From positions 1-32,981 of the forward strand of contig NZ_JJMN01000057.1 of NCBI RefSeq assembly GCF_000696385.1: a stretch of DNA of 32,981 nt. Reading direction: 5' to 3'. How positions within the stretch are numbered: position 1 is the stretch's first letter; every line of letters starts with the position of its first letter. This DNA is from Vibrio metoecus. GTDB lineage: Bacteria; Pseudomonadota; Gammaproteobacteria; Enterobacterales; Vibrionaceae. Of this stretch, positions 7,683 through 17,648 are shown piece after piece. The position numbers were made by a program, and so were the translations under genes. Under the pieces are notes generated by a model that saw only the letters and a program-made list of their open reading frames with translations, ran no database searches and was not told the origin of the DNA.

Positions 7683-9745
7683 ATACCCACGCTGCAACTT
7701 TATTGAGTAATACATCACGATCGGCGGGTTTAACAATAAAATCATTCATCCCCGACGTCTGTATCAACGCTAATGTTTTCGGGCTGTTATCACCGGTATA
7801 ACCTATAATTGGGATGTTTTTATAAGCGCGATCAGAGCTGCGAATTAAGTGAGTGGCCTCTAATCCACCCACATTCGGCATTTCAATATCCATCAATACC
7901 AGATCAATCGTGTGTTCATCCATATGAGTGAGGACTTCGCTGCCATCATTCGCTTGTATTACTTCGTATCCTTGCTGTTCAAGTAGGATAGACGTAAATG
8001 TGCGGATGGATTGATTGTCATCCACCACCAGAATTCGCCGCTCATGACGACTCTTCTGCACCGGAATCGCGTTACGATTCATCAACAGTGAATCTTGTTC
8101 AAACAATAAACGATCTATGATACTTCTAGGTTTACGAAGCACCGCATGGATACTTATCGGTTGAATATGTAAGTATCGATTGATATTAACGGCATACTCT
8201 TTGGCCGGATCATACACATAGCCAATGCAGCCTTCTGTAAAACTTAATGTGCCTTCCAGCTTAGGAAGTAATTCGCCTTGCGCTGTCGCCTCATCCAAAT
8301 CCAGCAAAATCAGATCAAACTCAAATTCGTAATCTTGTCGTCTCACCGCCTGTACAGCAGAAATAGCCGTGAATTTAAACTCATCTTCTAGCGCTAATTG
8401 ATTCAGCTCTCGAACAATCGCTTGGTTTGACCCAATATAAATCAAAGATTTAGACTTTTAATAAATCCGCTTTTAATGTCTTGTACCACATCAGAATCGT
8501 AACGAGGGAACGCCAGTACAAACTCCGTCCATTCACCTTGCTGTGAAAAACAACGAATACTGCCGCCAAAAGCGGTCATGACTTTCCGACAAAATGGCAA
8601 GCCAAGCCCATAACTACCGTTTTTACCGAAAGTATAAAAATCACGGAAAATATCTTCCAACATCTCAGACGCGATCCCGACACCGTTATCGCGGACTTTA
8701 ATCAGGTTACATTCGTCGCTTTGCTCAATCTGAATTCGCACAGAAAATTGTTCTTTCTGGTAATAAAAGGCATTTTTCAATAAGTTAAATAATGCATAGC
8801 TCAATAGCGTATCACTACCAAAAAAATCAAACGGTTGGATAACTTCAAGCTGAACAGCGTGCTGATCCGCCACATTTTTATACGGGAACGTTTTCAAGGC
8901 TTTTTCGATAACATCGGCTGCAGGGTATTTTTTAAAACTCGCGGTAGAGACTCGGTTTTCGTCGATCGATGTCAGCAATAAATCAATGGTGTTATTGCCA
9001 GAGTAAATAACCTCATCCGCTTCATTCAAAATCTGGTGTAATAGATCCAGCTCTTGCGCATCCAGTGGGTATGCAGATTGCGCCGCGGCTTGTGGTTTGG
9101 GGATCATGGTCCGAATAACATCGATAGACGTTTTTAGTGCACTGAGTGGATTACGCATCTCATGAGCAATCCCTGCACCAAAAGTTTTAGCAATCGACAC
9201 TTTGGTTTCGTGAGAAATCTGGTTACGAAAGAAACACAGATTGCCAAAAACATAAGTAAACAAGAAAACCGGAATATACGGCCACTCAATCAAGGTAGAG
9301 GGACGAAAATCCGTAAAACCATACACAGCAAGGTATGCCATCAACACAGAGAAGATGGCTTGTAGTGTCATCACTTTTGTATCATGCACGAGTAAGATGT
9401 GCAGAAATATTGATGCCATGAATGACATGGCCCAAATCGTTGACCAATCGTTCATCAACATACATGAAACAAAAGAAAAAAGGTAAAGCAGAAGCCTATA
9501 GTCAACAAAAAATAGTGCGGCATGTAGCGCTGCCATTTTTTAGGGAATGACCCACGAAACGCCAACCCAGAAAACAATACCGCTGCAGCACAACGCAAAC
9601 CTAAGTTTTCATAGACTTGTGGAAACCAGTATTCCCAAATGAAATAGTAGGCGGGAAAGCCAAGCATCCCCATCCATCCGACTAAAGACAGATTGGGTTC
9701 CGCGTACTGGTAAACTTTCTTTATCACATCCATGCTCACCGTCAC
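7681..9745 (-). pseudogene. cqsS: CqsS CAI-1 receptor hybrid histidine kinase, two apparent frameshifts
   Basis: Three overlapping minus-strand frames (9745-9455, 9536-8442, 8445-7681) together form one CqsS. Part one and the start of part two carry six or so membrane helices (to about residue 170) that bind CAI-1. Part two has the kinase: H-box GIAHEMRNPL, N-box LFNLLKNAF, and the DNGVGIA and GLGLPF ATP-binding motifs. Part three is the receiver domain with LVVDDN, LMDIEMP and KPAD. Deleting one T (minus strand) from the T6 run near 9475 and one T in ATGTATG near 9463 gives FTFFFCFMMLMNDW and puts the phosphorylated histidine at H194. Deleting two bases near 8450 joins the kinase to SLIYIGSN and puts the phospho-aspartate at D618. 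These are the published V. cholerae positions, and the total becomes 686 residues. CqsS passes phosphate to LuxU/LuxO at low cell density. Either sequencing errors or a recently broken gene. Confidence 0.92.
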
Positions 9746-9844
9746 TACCGTTGCGTTCTCTCGCTATTCATTAATATGCACCTAATTTACCTATTCTCTC
9801 GTGCTAGGTCAGTGATAATCATCATAGCCCTTGGTTTTCTTATC

Positions 9845-12800
9845 TTATGTCACTATCTGTAGTGTACTGCCTACACGCGTAGCCAATACATCTAGCCGCA
9901 ACCCGATCTGCTCTTTTAACTCACTGACATGGGAAATGATGCCGATCGTACGGCCACCTTGCTGAAGATCGATTAATGTTTGAACGGCCAGATCCAAAGA
10001 CTCTGGATCCAAACTGCCAAAACCTTCATCAATAAATAGCGTATCAAGACGAATGCCTCCACTGTATGACTGCACAACATCGGACAACCCAAGCGCTAAT
10101 GCGAGTGCCGCCATGAATGACTCACCGCCCGACAAGGTCGCCACATCACGCCATTTACCGCTATAGCTGTCTTCAACCATCAGATCTAAACCAGACCCTA
10201 CATTACCTTTGGCTCTTTCTTCTTTGCGCTTGAGCAAATAGCGGCCTCGGCTCATTTTGAGTAGCCGTTGCGAGGCTTGCAGTAAAACGTCATCCAGCAA
10301 CACCCCTAACACAAAACGGTGCAAGCTCACTTTAGCGCCCGTTTTACCGTTGGCAATATCACTGAGCGTCCCCACTACCTGATATTCATCTTCTAGCAGA
10401 CGGTTTTTCTGGTATAGCTCAGCAAGCTGTTTCGCGACTCGTTGTAAACCATCTAAACGCGATTGGTGTTGCGTCATTTGTTGCAAGGCTTGCGCTACAT
10501 ATTCTTCATGCTCACGCACCCCAAGCAAGAGAGGTTCAAGCACCGGAGGCTCTTTATCGTTTAATTGACGAGATAACGCTTGCAGCTCACCATTGAGCAT
10601 TGCACCGCGTTCTTCATACTGAGTAATTTGCTTTTCAATATGGGTTAGCGTGTCATCATTCAATCGCGCAGATAAATAATGTGGCTCATCGGAAAATCCA
10701 TATTTGCGCAGACCTTGCTGCCAATCGTGTATGGCCCGTTGAGCTTGCTGATCACATTGGGCATATTGCTCCTGCGCAGCTTGATAGGCGGCTTGAGCAC
10801 TTGCCCATTGTTTTTGCGTTTGCACCCATTGCTCACGAGCCACCTGCTCACTTCTTTGTAAGCCAGCCATTTGCAACTGCACTTGTTCTATTGCGTTACG
10901 CAAAGTATTGAGATCCGACATGGCTTCCGGAATATCTTGGCGTAACGTCGCCAGTTCCGCTTGGGCTTGCGCTAAAGTCTGCCAAACATGCTGCTTCATT
11001 TGATTTTGCTTTTCCAACGCCGCAGTTGTTTCAATTAAGCGCTGTTCAGCCTCTTCAATTTCGCGTTGCAATTGTTCGGGGTGGAGCTGCTGTAAAGCCT
11101 CAATTTCATGGCGTAATACTTGTTGCTGTTGCTGCAATGTTGCAAAATCTGCCGCATTTTGCTCCTTCAACTCAGCCGCTAAAGTGGCAATCGTCTGCTC
11201 TAATTGCTGTGCTTTGAAGCGCTGTTGTTGGCATACATTCAGTGCAGTTTGTAAGCGTTCGATAGCCTGTTGTTGCTGTTGTCGAGCCTGTTCAACTTGA
11301 GACTTAGTGACAACGTCACCATAAAACTGCGCTTTATGTGGATGTTCAATACTGCCGCAAACAGGGCAAGGATGGTCCGGCTGCAATGCTTGGGCTAATT
11401 CCGCCGCACGTTGGGTATGCCACGCTAACTCCAATTCATCTGCGGTACGTTTAACTTGCTCAACATAGCGTTGGGCTTGCTGATGCGCTTGATCGAGATG
11501 TTGTTGCTCTTGCTGAACACTGTTTAATTCTGCTAACAAGCGTTGTTCACGCTCTCGTCCCTGAATGTGCAACATAAGGTGGTTCAGTTGCGCCTTTTGG
11601 GTCTCTAAATGTGTGAGTTGGCGTTGTTGTTGCTCCCATTGTCCACGCTTAGCTTTTATCTCTTGGCTAAGCCGTTCGGTCGCATGCTGCAAGTTCAATA
11701 CATTTTGCGTTGTCAGTTGCAGTTCACGTTCCGATTTCGCCGCCCGTTGCAGTACCGCCTCCTGCGTGAGCAGCTTTTGCTCAGCCTGTTGCCACTGAAT
11801 ACATTGTTCATTCAGTTTGGGTAAGATTTCACAGGCTAACGTCGCTTGCTGGCTAGCTTCCTGAGCTTGACGCTGCAGGATCTCGATGCGTTCAAGTTGC
11901 CACTTTTGCTGTTCAACCCGTTGTCCCGCTTGAACAAAAGCATGCTGTGTTTGATGCCACTGTTGATGCGCTGGAGCTAAATTCGCCGCTTTTTGGGCTT
12001 GTTGCCGCTGCTGACGCAGAGTATCAATCTGTGTCACCTGTTGTTGATGTTGAGTAAGCTCAACCACCAGTTGTTGTTGGCGAGCAAATTGCTGATCAAT
12101 TTCCAAAGCCGTTTGATACTGGGCTTTCGCTTGATCCAACCCAAGCTGTTTATTCTTTAGCTCTTGTTGTGCTTGACCAACTAGAGGGGTGACGTGAGCT
12201 AACTCCGCCTGCAACTCCTCCTCATTGGCTAAACCCACCACATTCAAAGTCCCTTTGATTTGCTGATCAAATTCTTCTTTTTCTTTGCGGATCCCAGAAG
12301 CGCGTTCAAACAATGCCCGTTCAATTTGACTGTAGAGCTGAGTTTGAAACAGTTGACCAAAAATCTGCTCACGCTCTTTCGAGTTGGCCGTCAACAACTC
12401 ACGAAACTTCCCCTGTGGCAGTACCATCACTTGCCGAAACTGTTTCACATCCAAGCCAATGAGTTCAACCACCGCTTTCGCGACGGGGCTTGGTTTATTC
12501 GCAAGCAGTTCATCTTCGCCCTTTTTCAATGCCACCAGCATCGCCGAATGGGCTTTTTTGGTCATGCCTTCGCCACGTTTTTTCGGGATTTCTTGATCGG
12601 GTTGACGGGTGATTTGGTACTCCCGACCGCCCAGTTCAAATTCAAAAACAACTTCCGTTAAACACTCAGGATCAGCAAAATCACAGCGCATCTGATCGCC
12701 AGTACGCTCACTGCCCGTTGTCTCTCCGTATAACGCATAGCAAATGGCATCCAAAATCGAGCTTTTGCCCGCTCCAGTTGCGCCATTAATTAAAAACAGA

Positions 12801-12886
12801 GGTGCGTCGCCAAGTTCAGTAAAATCAATTACCTCTCTACTAGCAAAAGGACCAAAGGCTTGTAGAGTCAATTTTAACGGGCGCAT
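9845..12886 (-). CDS. sbcC: Exonuclease subunit SbcC
   Basis: A 1013-residue SMC/Rad50-like ATPase. Walker A GATGAGKS is at 35-42; a long coiled coil rich in Gln and Leu runs to the zinc hook CPVC (C507, C510), then returns to the C-terminal ATPase half with the signature TLSGGES and Walker B LFIDEGFGSLD. Two hooks dimerise around zinc. With SbcD it forms the MR-like complex that cuts hairpins, cruciforms and protein-blocked ends during replication and repair. It starts one base after the sbcD stop on the same strand, so the two are co-transcribed and probably translationally coupled. About 100 bases separate its stop from the cqsS start on the same strand; I see no clear terminator there, so some read-through into cqsS is possible. 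Length is normal for the family. Confidence 0.95.
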   Translation of the reverse strand: MRPLKLTLQAFGPFASREVIDFTELGDAPLFLINGATGAGKSSILDAICYALYGETTGSERTGDQMRCDFADPECLTEVVFEFELGGREYQITRQPDQEIPKKRGEGMTKKAHSAMLVALKKGEDELLANKPSPVAKAVVELIGLDVKQFRQVMVLPQGKFRELLTANSKEREQIFGQLFQTQLYSQIERALFERASGIRKEKEEFDQQIKGTLNVVGLANEEELQAELAHVTPLVGQAQQELKNKQLGLDQAKAQYQTALEIDQQFARQQQLVVELTQHQQQVTQIDTLRQQRQQAQKAANLAPAHQQWHQTQHAFVQAGQRVEQQKWQLERIEILQRQAQEASQQATLACEILPKLNEQCIQWQQAEQKLLTQEAVLQRAAKSERELQLTTQNVLNLQHATERLSQEIKAKRGQWEQQQRQLTHLETQKAQLNHLMLHIQGREREQRLLAELNSVQQEQQHLDQAHQQAQRYVEQVKRTADELELAWHTQRAAELAQALQPDHPCPVCGSIEHPHKAQFYGDVVTKSQVEQARQQQQQAIERLQTALNVCQQQRFKAQQLEQTIATLAAELKEQNAADFATLQQQQQVLRHEIEALQQLHPEQLQREIEEAEQRLIETTAALEKQNQMKQHVWQTLAQAQAELATLRQDIPEAMSDLNTLRNAIEQVQLQMAGLQRSEQVAREQWVQTQKQWASAQAAYQAAQEQYAQCDQQAQRAIHDWQQGLRKYGFSDEPHYLSARLNDDTLTHIEKQITQYEERGAMLNGELQALSRQLNDKEPPVLEPLLLGVREHEEYVAQALQQMTQHQSRLDGLQRVAKQLAELYQKNRLLEDEYQVVGTLSDIANGKTGAKVSLHRFVLGVLLDDVLLQASQRLLKMSRGRYLLKRKEERAKGNVGSGLDLMVEDSYSGKWRDVATLSGGESFMAALALALGLSDVVQSYSGGIRLDTLFIDEGFGSLDPESLDLAVQTLIDLQQGGRTIGIISHVSELKEQIGLRLDVLATRVGSTLQIVT

Positions 12887-12887
12887 A

Positions 12888-14027
12888 TTACACTCCCTCC
12901 GTTTTTAGACGTTGGATCACCTCAAGCACCACTTTTTCTTGCTGCTCGGTTAACGGTTCACGCTTCGCTTCTAAAAAGAAATCACGAAACATATCCAACT
13001 CCCCCCGAGCCAAACGTGCTTTCCCCATTTCTTGGTCAATGCCAACCAACATGCCCGGCTTTTCGATATGCAATACATTCGGGTAGACCTGACGCAGTTT
13101 CTCCATCGGATCTAAAATCGCATGCTTATCCAGCAGACGAACCAATAAGTAATCCTCTGGTTGAGGATCCGTCGCGCCACTGGCTATAATCGCTTCGAGT
13201 TCACCTTCAATAATGCGCATTTGATGAGGCGCTTGCAGCGGCACGGAGGTGGCACGCACAAAACCTTGCTGATCTAATTCGACCAACGTTGCGCCTTTGC
13301 TTTGGTGCTGCTCACCAAAACTGTATTTCATGAGTGAGCCTGAATAACGAATGTGCTCAGCCCCTTTCATTTGTGGCTGATGTAAATGCCCAAGCGCAAC
13401 ATAATCAAAAGGCAAGAAATGGCGATGATCAACACGGTCTGAGCCACCAATCGATAAAGGCCGTTCAGACTCAGATTCCATTGCACCATCAACAAAGCAG
13501 TGGCTGATCAATACATTACGTTGGGAAGGTTGCGTTTGCGCGAGAATGTTTTCACACAAAAACTGATGCGCGGCGTCATGGCTATTGATGTCATTGTGAA
13601 AATAGTGACGTACTGATTCTGGATCATGGTAAGGCATTCCCCAGAAAGCCACGTCACCCGCTTGCTCCGAGTGCAGCACCAAAGGCTGCATCATCTGCTC
13701 AAAATCAGCAAAAATGTGCAAACCCGATTTTTTCATTTGGCTAGCTGCAAAGCCTAAACGTTTTGCACCATCATGGTTACCTGGGATCATCAATAAGGGC
13801 GTATTCAATTCCCCACAAATCACGCGTACAACATCATCAAGCAAGTCAATGGCCGCCGTCGGAGGGACGGAGCGATCATAAATATCCCCCGCCACAATCA
13901 CGGCATCCACAGGGTTATTGCGTAAATAGGTGATCAATTGGTCGAGTACCGCTCGTTGATCATCCAATAATGTGACTTGATGAAATTGGCGACCAAGATG
14001 CCAATCTGAGGTATGCAGAAACTTCAT
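12888..14027 (-). CDS. sbcD: Exonuclease subunit SbcD
   Basis: A 379-residue Mre11-type metallophosphoesterase starting MKFLHTSDWHLGRQF. Metal ligands are visible in DWHLG (D8, H10), GDIYDR, GNHDG, SHCF and GHLH, so the two-Mn nuclease site is complete. A frame open 13 codons further upstream would start at 14066, but every SbcD begins at MKxLHTSDWHLG, and AGG lies six bases before this ATG, so the internal start is preferred. It is the nuclease half of SbcCD and lies first in the sbcDC operon, one base ahead of sbcC. The C-terminal capping region (about 270-379) is present. Confidence 0.95.
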   Translation of the reverse strand: MKFLHTSDWHLGRQFHQVTLLDDQRAVLDQLITYLRNNPVDAVIVAGDIYDRSVPPTAAIDLLDDVVRVICGELNTPLLMIPGNHDGAKRLGFAASQMKKSGLHIFADFEQMMQPLVLHSEQAGDVAFWGMPYHDPESVRHYFHNDINSHDAAHQFLCENILAQTQPSQRNVLISHCFVDGAMESESERPLSIGGSDRVDHRHFLPFDYVALGHLHQPQMKGAEHIRYSGSLMKYSFGEQHQSKGATLVELDQQGFVRATSVPLQAPHQMRIIEGELEAIIASGATDPQPEDYLLVRLLDKHAILDPMEKLRQVYPNVLHIEKPGMLVGIDQEMGKARLARGELDMFRDFFLEAKREPLTEQQEKVVLEVIQRLKTEGV

Positions 14028-14195
14028 GCCTTGCCTGAGGGGAAAACGAAAACTGGCGCATATCATACCTTTATTTTGCGCAATTTCGATGTTGTGCCGC
14101 GATAAGTTGCGATAAATCAGCCTTTTTTATGCTATATCACCACGCTTTGGTGGAAGGCTTCGCACCACACTCCACCACGGCGCAATAACACTGAT

Positions 14196-15176
14196 TTAAG
14201 TTCGCACTTTTAATTGGCGCGGGATCAGCTCAATCCCCGTTTGATAACGTTTGGCTGAAGCATTAAGCGCCAATGCCAGCGCACTATCGGCGATCAATTC
14301 AAACTGTTGAGGCAGCGAATTGACTCGCATCGGTAAGAAGTCGAGTAGACGATTATCACCAAAAGTGGCTAAACGCACTTTTTGCATCAGCTCTGGTTGT
14401 TCAAGCAGAACATCCAAAATTCCTTCTAACAAGGTATATGAAGTGGCCACAACCGCATCCGGTAATTGGTTACTTTCCACCCAGCACACAAAGACTTTAC
14501 GGCCTTCTTCACGATTAAAGTGTTCGCCGTAACCGAGGATAACGGACAAGCTGCGTTCTTTTGCCGCCATCGTAAAACCCTGTTCCCGCTCACGGGAAAC
14601 GCTCAGTTCAGGTAAGGCTCCAACTAAGCCAACACTCTTAACGTCATGACTTAATAATGAACGGGTTAATTCAAAAGCAGCACCAAAATCTTCGCTGATC
14701 ACACAAGAGAAAAACTCATCATCCAGTGCGCGGTCAATCGCGATCACCGGTGTACCCGATTGTTGTAACTTGAGATAAAACTCACTTGCGTTAGGAATAC
14801 CACTAGCCACAAATAAAGCATCAATTCGCCTTGAGACTAATGCCTCAGCTGCCGCCATTTCAATCTCAGGATCATCGTCAGAACAGGCGATCAAAATTTG
14901 ATACCCCGCCTGTCGCGAGTTTTGTTCCAGCAGTTTTGCCAAGCGCGCATAACTGGTGTTTTCAAGATCAGGAATGATCAAACCAAAAGAGCGACTGTTA
15001 CCGGCACGTAACGCCGAGGCGGCATGATCGGGACGGAAATTGTACTGCTCGACCACCGCCATCACTTTTTGCTGGGTTTTCTCACTGATCCGATACTTTT
15101 GCGCTTTGCCATTGATCACATAACTGGCCGTGGTTTTCGAAACGCCCGCCAATTTTGCGATTTCATCCAGTGTCAT
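14196..15176 (-). CDS. cra: Cra/FruR, LacI-family fructose repressor
   Basis: A 326-residue LacI/GalR regulator. The N-terminal helix-turn-helix is MTLDEIAKLAGVSKTTASYV with a hinge helix around ALRAGNSRS (residues 58-66), followed by a periplasmic-binding-protein-like effector domain. Family members respond to fructose-1-phosphate, the product of the fructose PTS encoded by the divergent fruBKA operon. The 356-base gap to fruB holds three palindromes matching the FruR/Cra operator, so control of fruBKA by this protein is strongly implied. In Vibrio this regulator may be local to fructose rather than the global Cra of E. coli; fruR is the alternative name. Confidence 0.92.
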   Translation of the reverse strand: MTLDEIAKLAGVSKTTASYVINGKAQKYRISEKTQQKVMAVVEQYNFRPDHAASALRAGNSRSFGLIIPDLENTSYARLAKLLEQNSRQAGYQILIACSDDDPEIEMAAAEALVSRRIDALFVASGIPNASEFYLKLQQSGTPVIAIDRALDDEFFSCVISEDFGAAFELTRSLLSHDVKSVGLVGALPELSVSREREQGFTMAAKERSLSVILGYGEHFNREEGRKVFVCWVESNQLPDAVVATSYTLLEGILDVLLEQPELMQKVRLATFGDNRLLDFLPMRVNSLPQQFELIADSALALALNASAKRYQTGIELIPRQLKVRT

Positions 15177-15248
15177 AGTGGTTACTCATTTTATGTGCGT
15201 CCGATCATAGAACGCGATTTTTGATCCTTGCTTGGAGTTGAATTATAC

Positions 15249-15264
15249 GCTGAATCGATTCAGT
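15249..15264. promoter_or_regulatory. Cra/FruR operator 1
   Basis: GCTGAATCGATTCAGT is a near-perfect palindrome of the Cra/FruR type (core TGAATCGATTCA). It lies 72 bases upstream of the cra start, so it may serve autoregulation of cra as well as fruBKA. Confidence 0.85.
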
Positions 15265-15270
15265 ATTAAA

Positions 15271-15286
15271 GCTGAAAGGATTCAGC
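15271..15286. promoter_or_regulatory. Cra/FruR operator 2
   Basis: GCTGAAAGGATTCAGC matches the same operator with a slightly off-centre core. Its start is 22 bases from the start of operator 1, about two helical turns, which would put both dimers on the same DNA face. Confidence 0.85.
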
Positions 15287-15395
15287 AAAAGTACCCTTAA
15301 CTCACAGTCTACATTTTTAGTTGGTGTAGATAGTGAAAGATAAAGCAGCAGGATCGTGATAATTCGAGGCTTTGCTGAATTTTTTTGCCCCAAAA

Positions 15396-15411
15396 GCTGA
15401 ACCGATTCAGC
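15396..15411. promoter_or_regulatory. Cra/FruR operator 3
   Basis: GCTGAACCGATTCAGC, with symmetry that extends outwards to 15391-15416 (CAAAA on one side, TTTTG on the other). A half-site GCTGAA also occurs at 15374-15379. At 122 bases before the fruB start it is the operator closest to fruB; the distance to the other two (about 125-147 bases) would allow looping. Confidence 0.85.
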
Positions 15412-15532
15412 TTTTGGTAAACCAAAACACAATGGATGACCTATACAGGCAAATTAAGCCTGACTAACCGGTAAATACAACCGAGGTTATCCCGCCCTAG
15501 TAGGCAGCCCACAAGGCCAAAAGAGGTTAAGT
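15412..15532 (+). other. fruB leader region
   Basis: About 120 bases between operator 3 and fruB with no gene. It holds a short hairpin AGGC...GCCT near 15454-15468 and ends in AGAGG ahead of the fruB ATG. It would be transcribed as a long 5' untranslated leader if the promoter lies at operator 3. No riboswitch that I recognise. Confidence 0.35.
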
Positions 15533-16673
15533 ATGTTGGAACTCACTACACAAGATATTCAATTGCAGCAACACTTTGCGAATAAGCAAGCTGCGATTCA
15601 AGGACTCGCTCATGCCCTAACCAGTAAAGGTTTAGTCGCTGAAGGTTATGCGCAAGGTATGCTCAATCGCGAAGCGCAACACTCTACGTATCTCGGTAAC
15701 GGAATTGCCATTCCACATGGAACCACCGATACCCGCGAGTTAGTAAAGCAAACTGGCGTCACTGCGATGCACTTCCCTGATGGATTAGATTGGGGAGACG
15801 GTAACCGCGTATACGTTGCCATTGGTATTGCCGCCAAGTCAGATGAGCATTTAGGCATTCTCAAACAACTGACCAAAGTTCTATCTGCCGATAGTGTTGA
15901 GCAAGCGTTACAGACAAGCTAAAACTGCCCAGCAAATCATCGCGGTGATCAAAGGTGAAGCCCAACTCAACCCAGACTTTGATGCTTCACTGATTCAATT
16001 GCAGTTCCCAGCGAGCGATATGGTACAGATGAGTGCGGTAGCGGGTGGATTATTAAGAAATACCGGCTGCGCGGAAAGTGAATTTGTGGCTGATTTAGTC
16101 ACGAAATCGCCAACGCATTTGGGTCATGGTCTTTGGTTACTCGCCAGTGATCGCGCAGTCAAACGTACAGGTATGTCGATTGTGACCACTGCGAACCATT
16201 GTGAATATAATGAGCAACCAGTTAAAGCCTTAATTGCGTTTTCCGTTTGCAACGATGTACATCAACCTTTCCTGGCCAAAATTACCGAACTCGTATTCCA
16301 ACAAAAACAAGCCTCATTGTTGCAAGCCGATGTCAATCAGTTGATTAGCCTGTTTACTGAACAGAATGAAACCGTTGCCGAGCCGGTCATCACCACCGGA
16401 CACAACGCAACGTTTCGGATTAAAAATACCCATGGTTTGCATGCTCGACCCGGGGCGATGCTTGTCGCGGAAGCGAAGAAATTTGAATCTAACATTCGCG
16501 TCTATAACCTCGATGGTGATGGACAAGTCGTCAACGCGAAAAGCCTAATGAAAGTGATTGCGCTTGGGGTGAAACACAATCATCAACTGCAATTTACGGC
16601 GGAAGGGCCAGATGCAGAGGCTGCACTGCAAGCGATTGGCGCGGCGATCAATGCAGGCTTAGGTGAAGGTTAA
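15533..16673 (+). pseudogene. fruB: FruB, PTS fructose IIA-HPr (FPr) protein, one apparent frameshift
   Basis: Two overlapping frames (15533-15922 and 15894-16673) make one FruB. The first holds the EIIA-Fru domain with phosphorylated H62 in GIAIPHGTTD. The second holds the middle domain and the C-terminal HPr-like domain with NTHGLHARPGA (about H303 in the joined protein). Translation derails after VEQALQ: dropping a single A at about 15914 gives EQALQQAKTAQQIIAV and a 379-residue protein. FPr takes phosphate from enzyme I and passes it to FruA during fructose uptake. First gene of fruBKA; 9 bases separate it from fruK, and AAGGAGG spans its end. The second ORF starts far from a ribosome site, so if the insertion is real the HPr domain is lost and fructose uptake would be impaired unless HPr substitutes. 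Confidence 0.92.
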
Positions 16674-16682
16674 GGAGGCATC

Positions 16683-17636
16683 ATGACGAATAAAGTTGTC
16701 ACCATCACACTGAACCCTGCTTTGGATTTAACCGGTAGCATGGATCAGCTCAATGTCGGATCTGTCAGCCTTGTTGAGCACAGTTCACTGCATGCCGCGG
16801 GTAAAGGCGTCAATGTCGCCAAAGTTCTCAGCGAGTTAGGTGCAGACGTCACCGTCACCGGTTTTCTTGGCCGTGATAACCAAGAGCTGTTTTGCCAGTT
16901 GTTTGATCAGCTCGGTGTTCATGATGAGTTTATCCGCATCGACGGTGCGACTCGTATCAATGTCAAATTGGTTGAACACAATGGTGCAGTCAGCGATATC
17001 AATTTCCCGGGCATTACTGTCACTCAAGCCGATATTGATGCTTTTGAAGCCACATTACTGCGCCTAGCACAAGATCATGATTATTTCGTACTGGCAGGCA
17101 GCCTACCTAAGGGCATTTCGCCGCAGCACTGTGCCGGTTGGATTAGCCAACTTCGCAGTATGAATAAAAAAGTGCTCTTTGATAGTAGCCGTGAGGCGCT
17201 CATGGCAGGTCTTGAAGCGAAGCCTTGGCTTATCAAGCCTAACGATGAAGAACTTTCCCAATGGTGTGGTAAAGAACTGACTACGTTAAAGGAATGCCAA
17301 CAAGCAGCATCTCAACTAGCACAAAAAGAGATTGAAAACATCGTCATCTCTATGGGTGCTAATGGTGTGATGTGGCTCAATGAAAATGAATGGCTGCATG
17401 CTAAACCACCCAAAATGCAAGTAGTGAGCACTGTTGGTGCAGGCGATACGCTGGTTGCTGGTCTATGCTGGGGTCATATGCAACATATGGAGAAGGATGA
17501 TTTACTCCGTTTCGCCACGGCCCTATCGGCTCTTGCGGTGACGCAAGTGGGTGTAGGCATCAGCGATAAAGAACAACTCAATACTCTACAACAACAAATT
17601 CAAGTATCCGCACTCCATCCTACGATGAGTGCCTAA
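16683..17636 (+). CDS. fruK: 1-phosphofructokinase
   Basis: A 317-residue PfkB/ribokinase-family kinase: N-terminal TLNPALDLT, AAGKGVNVAKVL (38-49), and the C-terminal anion-hole signature VGAGDTLVAG with catalytic D255. It converts fructose-1-phosphate, delivered by FruA, to fructose-1,6-bisphosphate for glycolysis, and at the same time removes the inducer of Cra. AAGGAGGCATC precedes the ATG. It sits between fruB and fruA in one operon. Length is standard. Confidence 0.95.
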   Translation: MTNKVVTITLNPALDLTGSMDQLNVGSVSLVEHSSLHAAGKGVNVAKVLSELGADVTVTGFLGRDNQELFCQLFDQLGVHDEFIRIDGATRINVKLVEHNGAVSDINFPGITVTQADIDAFEATLLRLAQDHDYFVLAGSLPKGISPQHCAGWISQLRSMNKKVLFDSSREALMAGLEAKPWLIKPNDEELSQWCGKELTTLKECQQAASQLAQKEIENIVISMGANGVMWLNENEWLHAKPPKMQVVSTVGAGDTLVAGLCWGHMQHMEKDDLLRFATALSALAVTQVGVGISDKEQLNTLQQQIQVSALHPTMSA

Positions 17637-17648
17637 GGACAGAAGGTC

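Noticed and set aside
8442..8455. Programmed ribosomal frameshifting joining the CqsS kinase to its receiver
   Set aside because: No classic slippery heptamer with a downstream structure is evident, and known CqsS proteins are encoded in one frame; extra bases explain it better.
12260..12661. A 133-codon plus-strand frame inside sbcC, and similar long antisense frames in sbcC and nrdD
   Set aside because: Complete shadows of conserved genes on the other strand; no independent support.
15205..15432. A 75-codon minus-strand frame across the fru operators
   Set aside because: It covers all three FruR operators and has no ribosome site; regulatory DNA is the better explanation.
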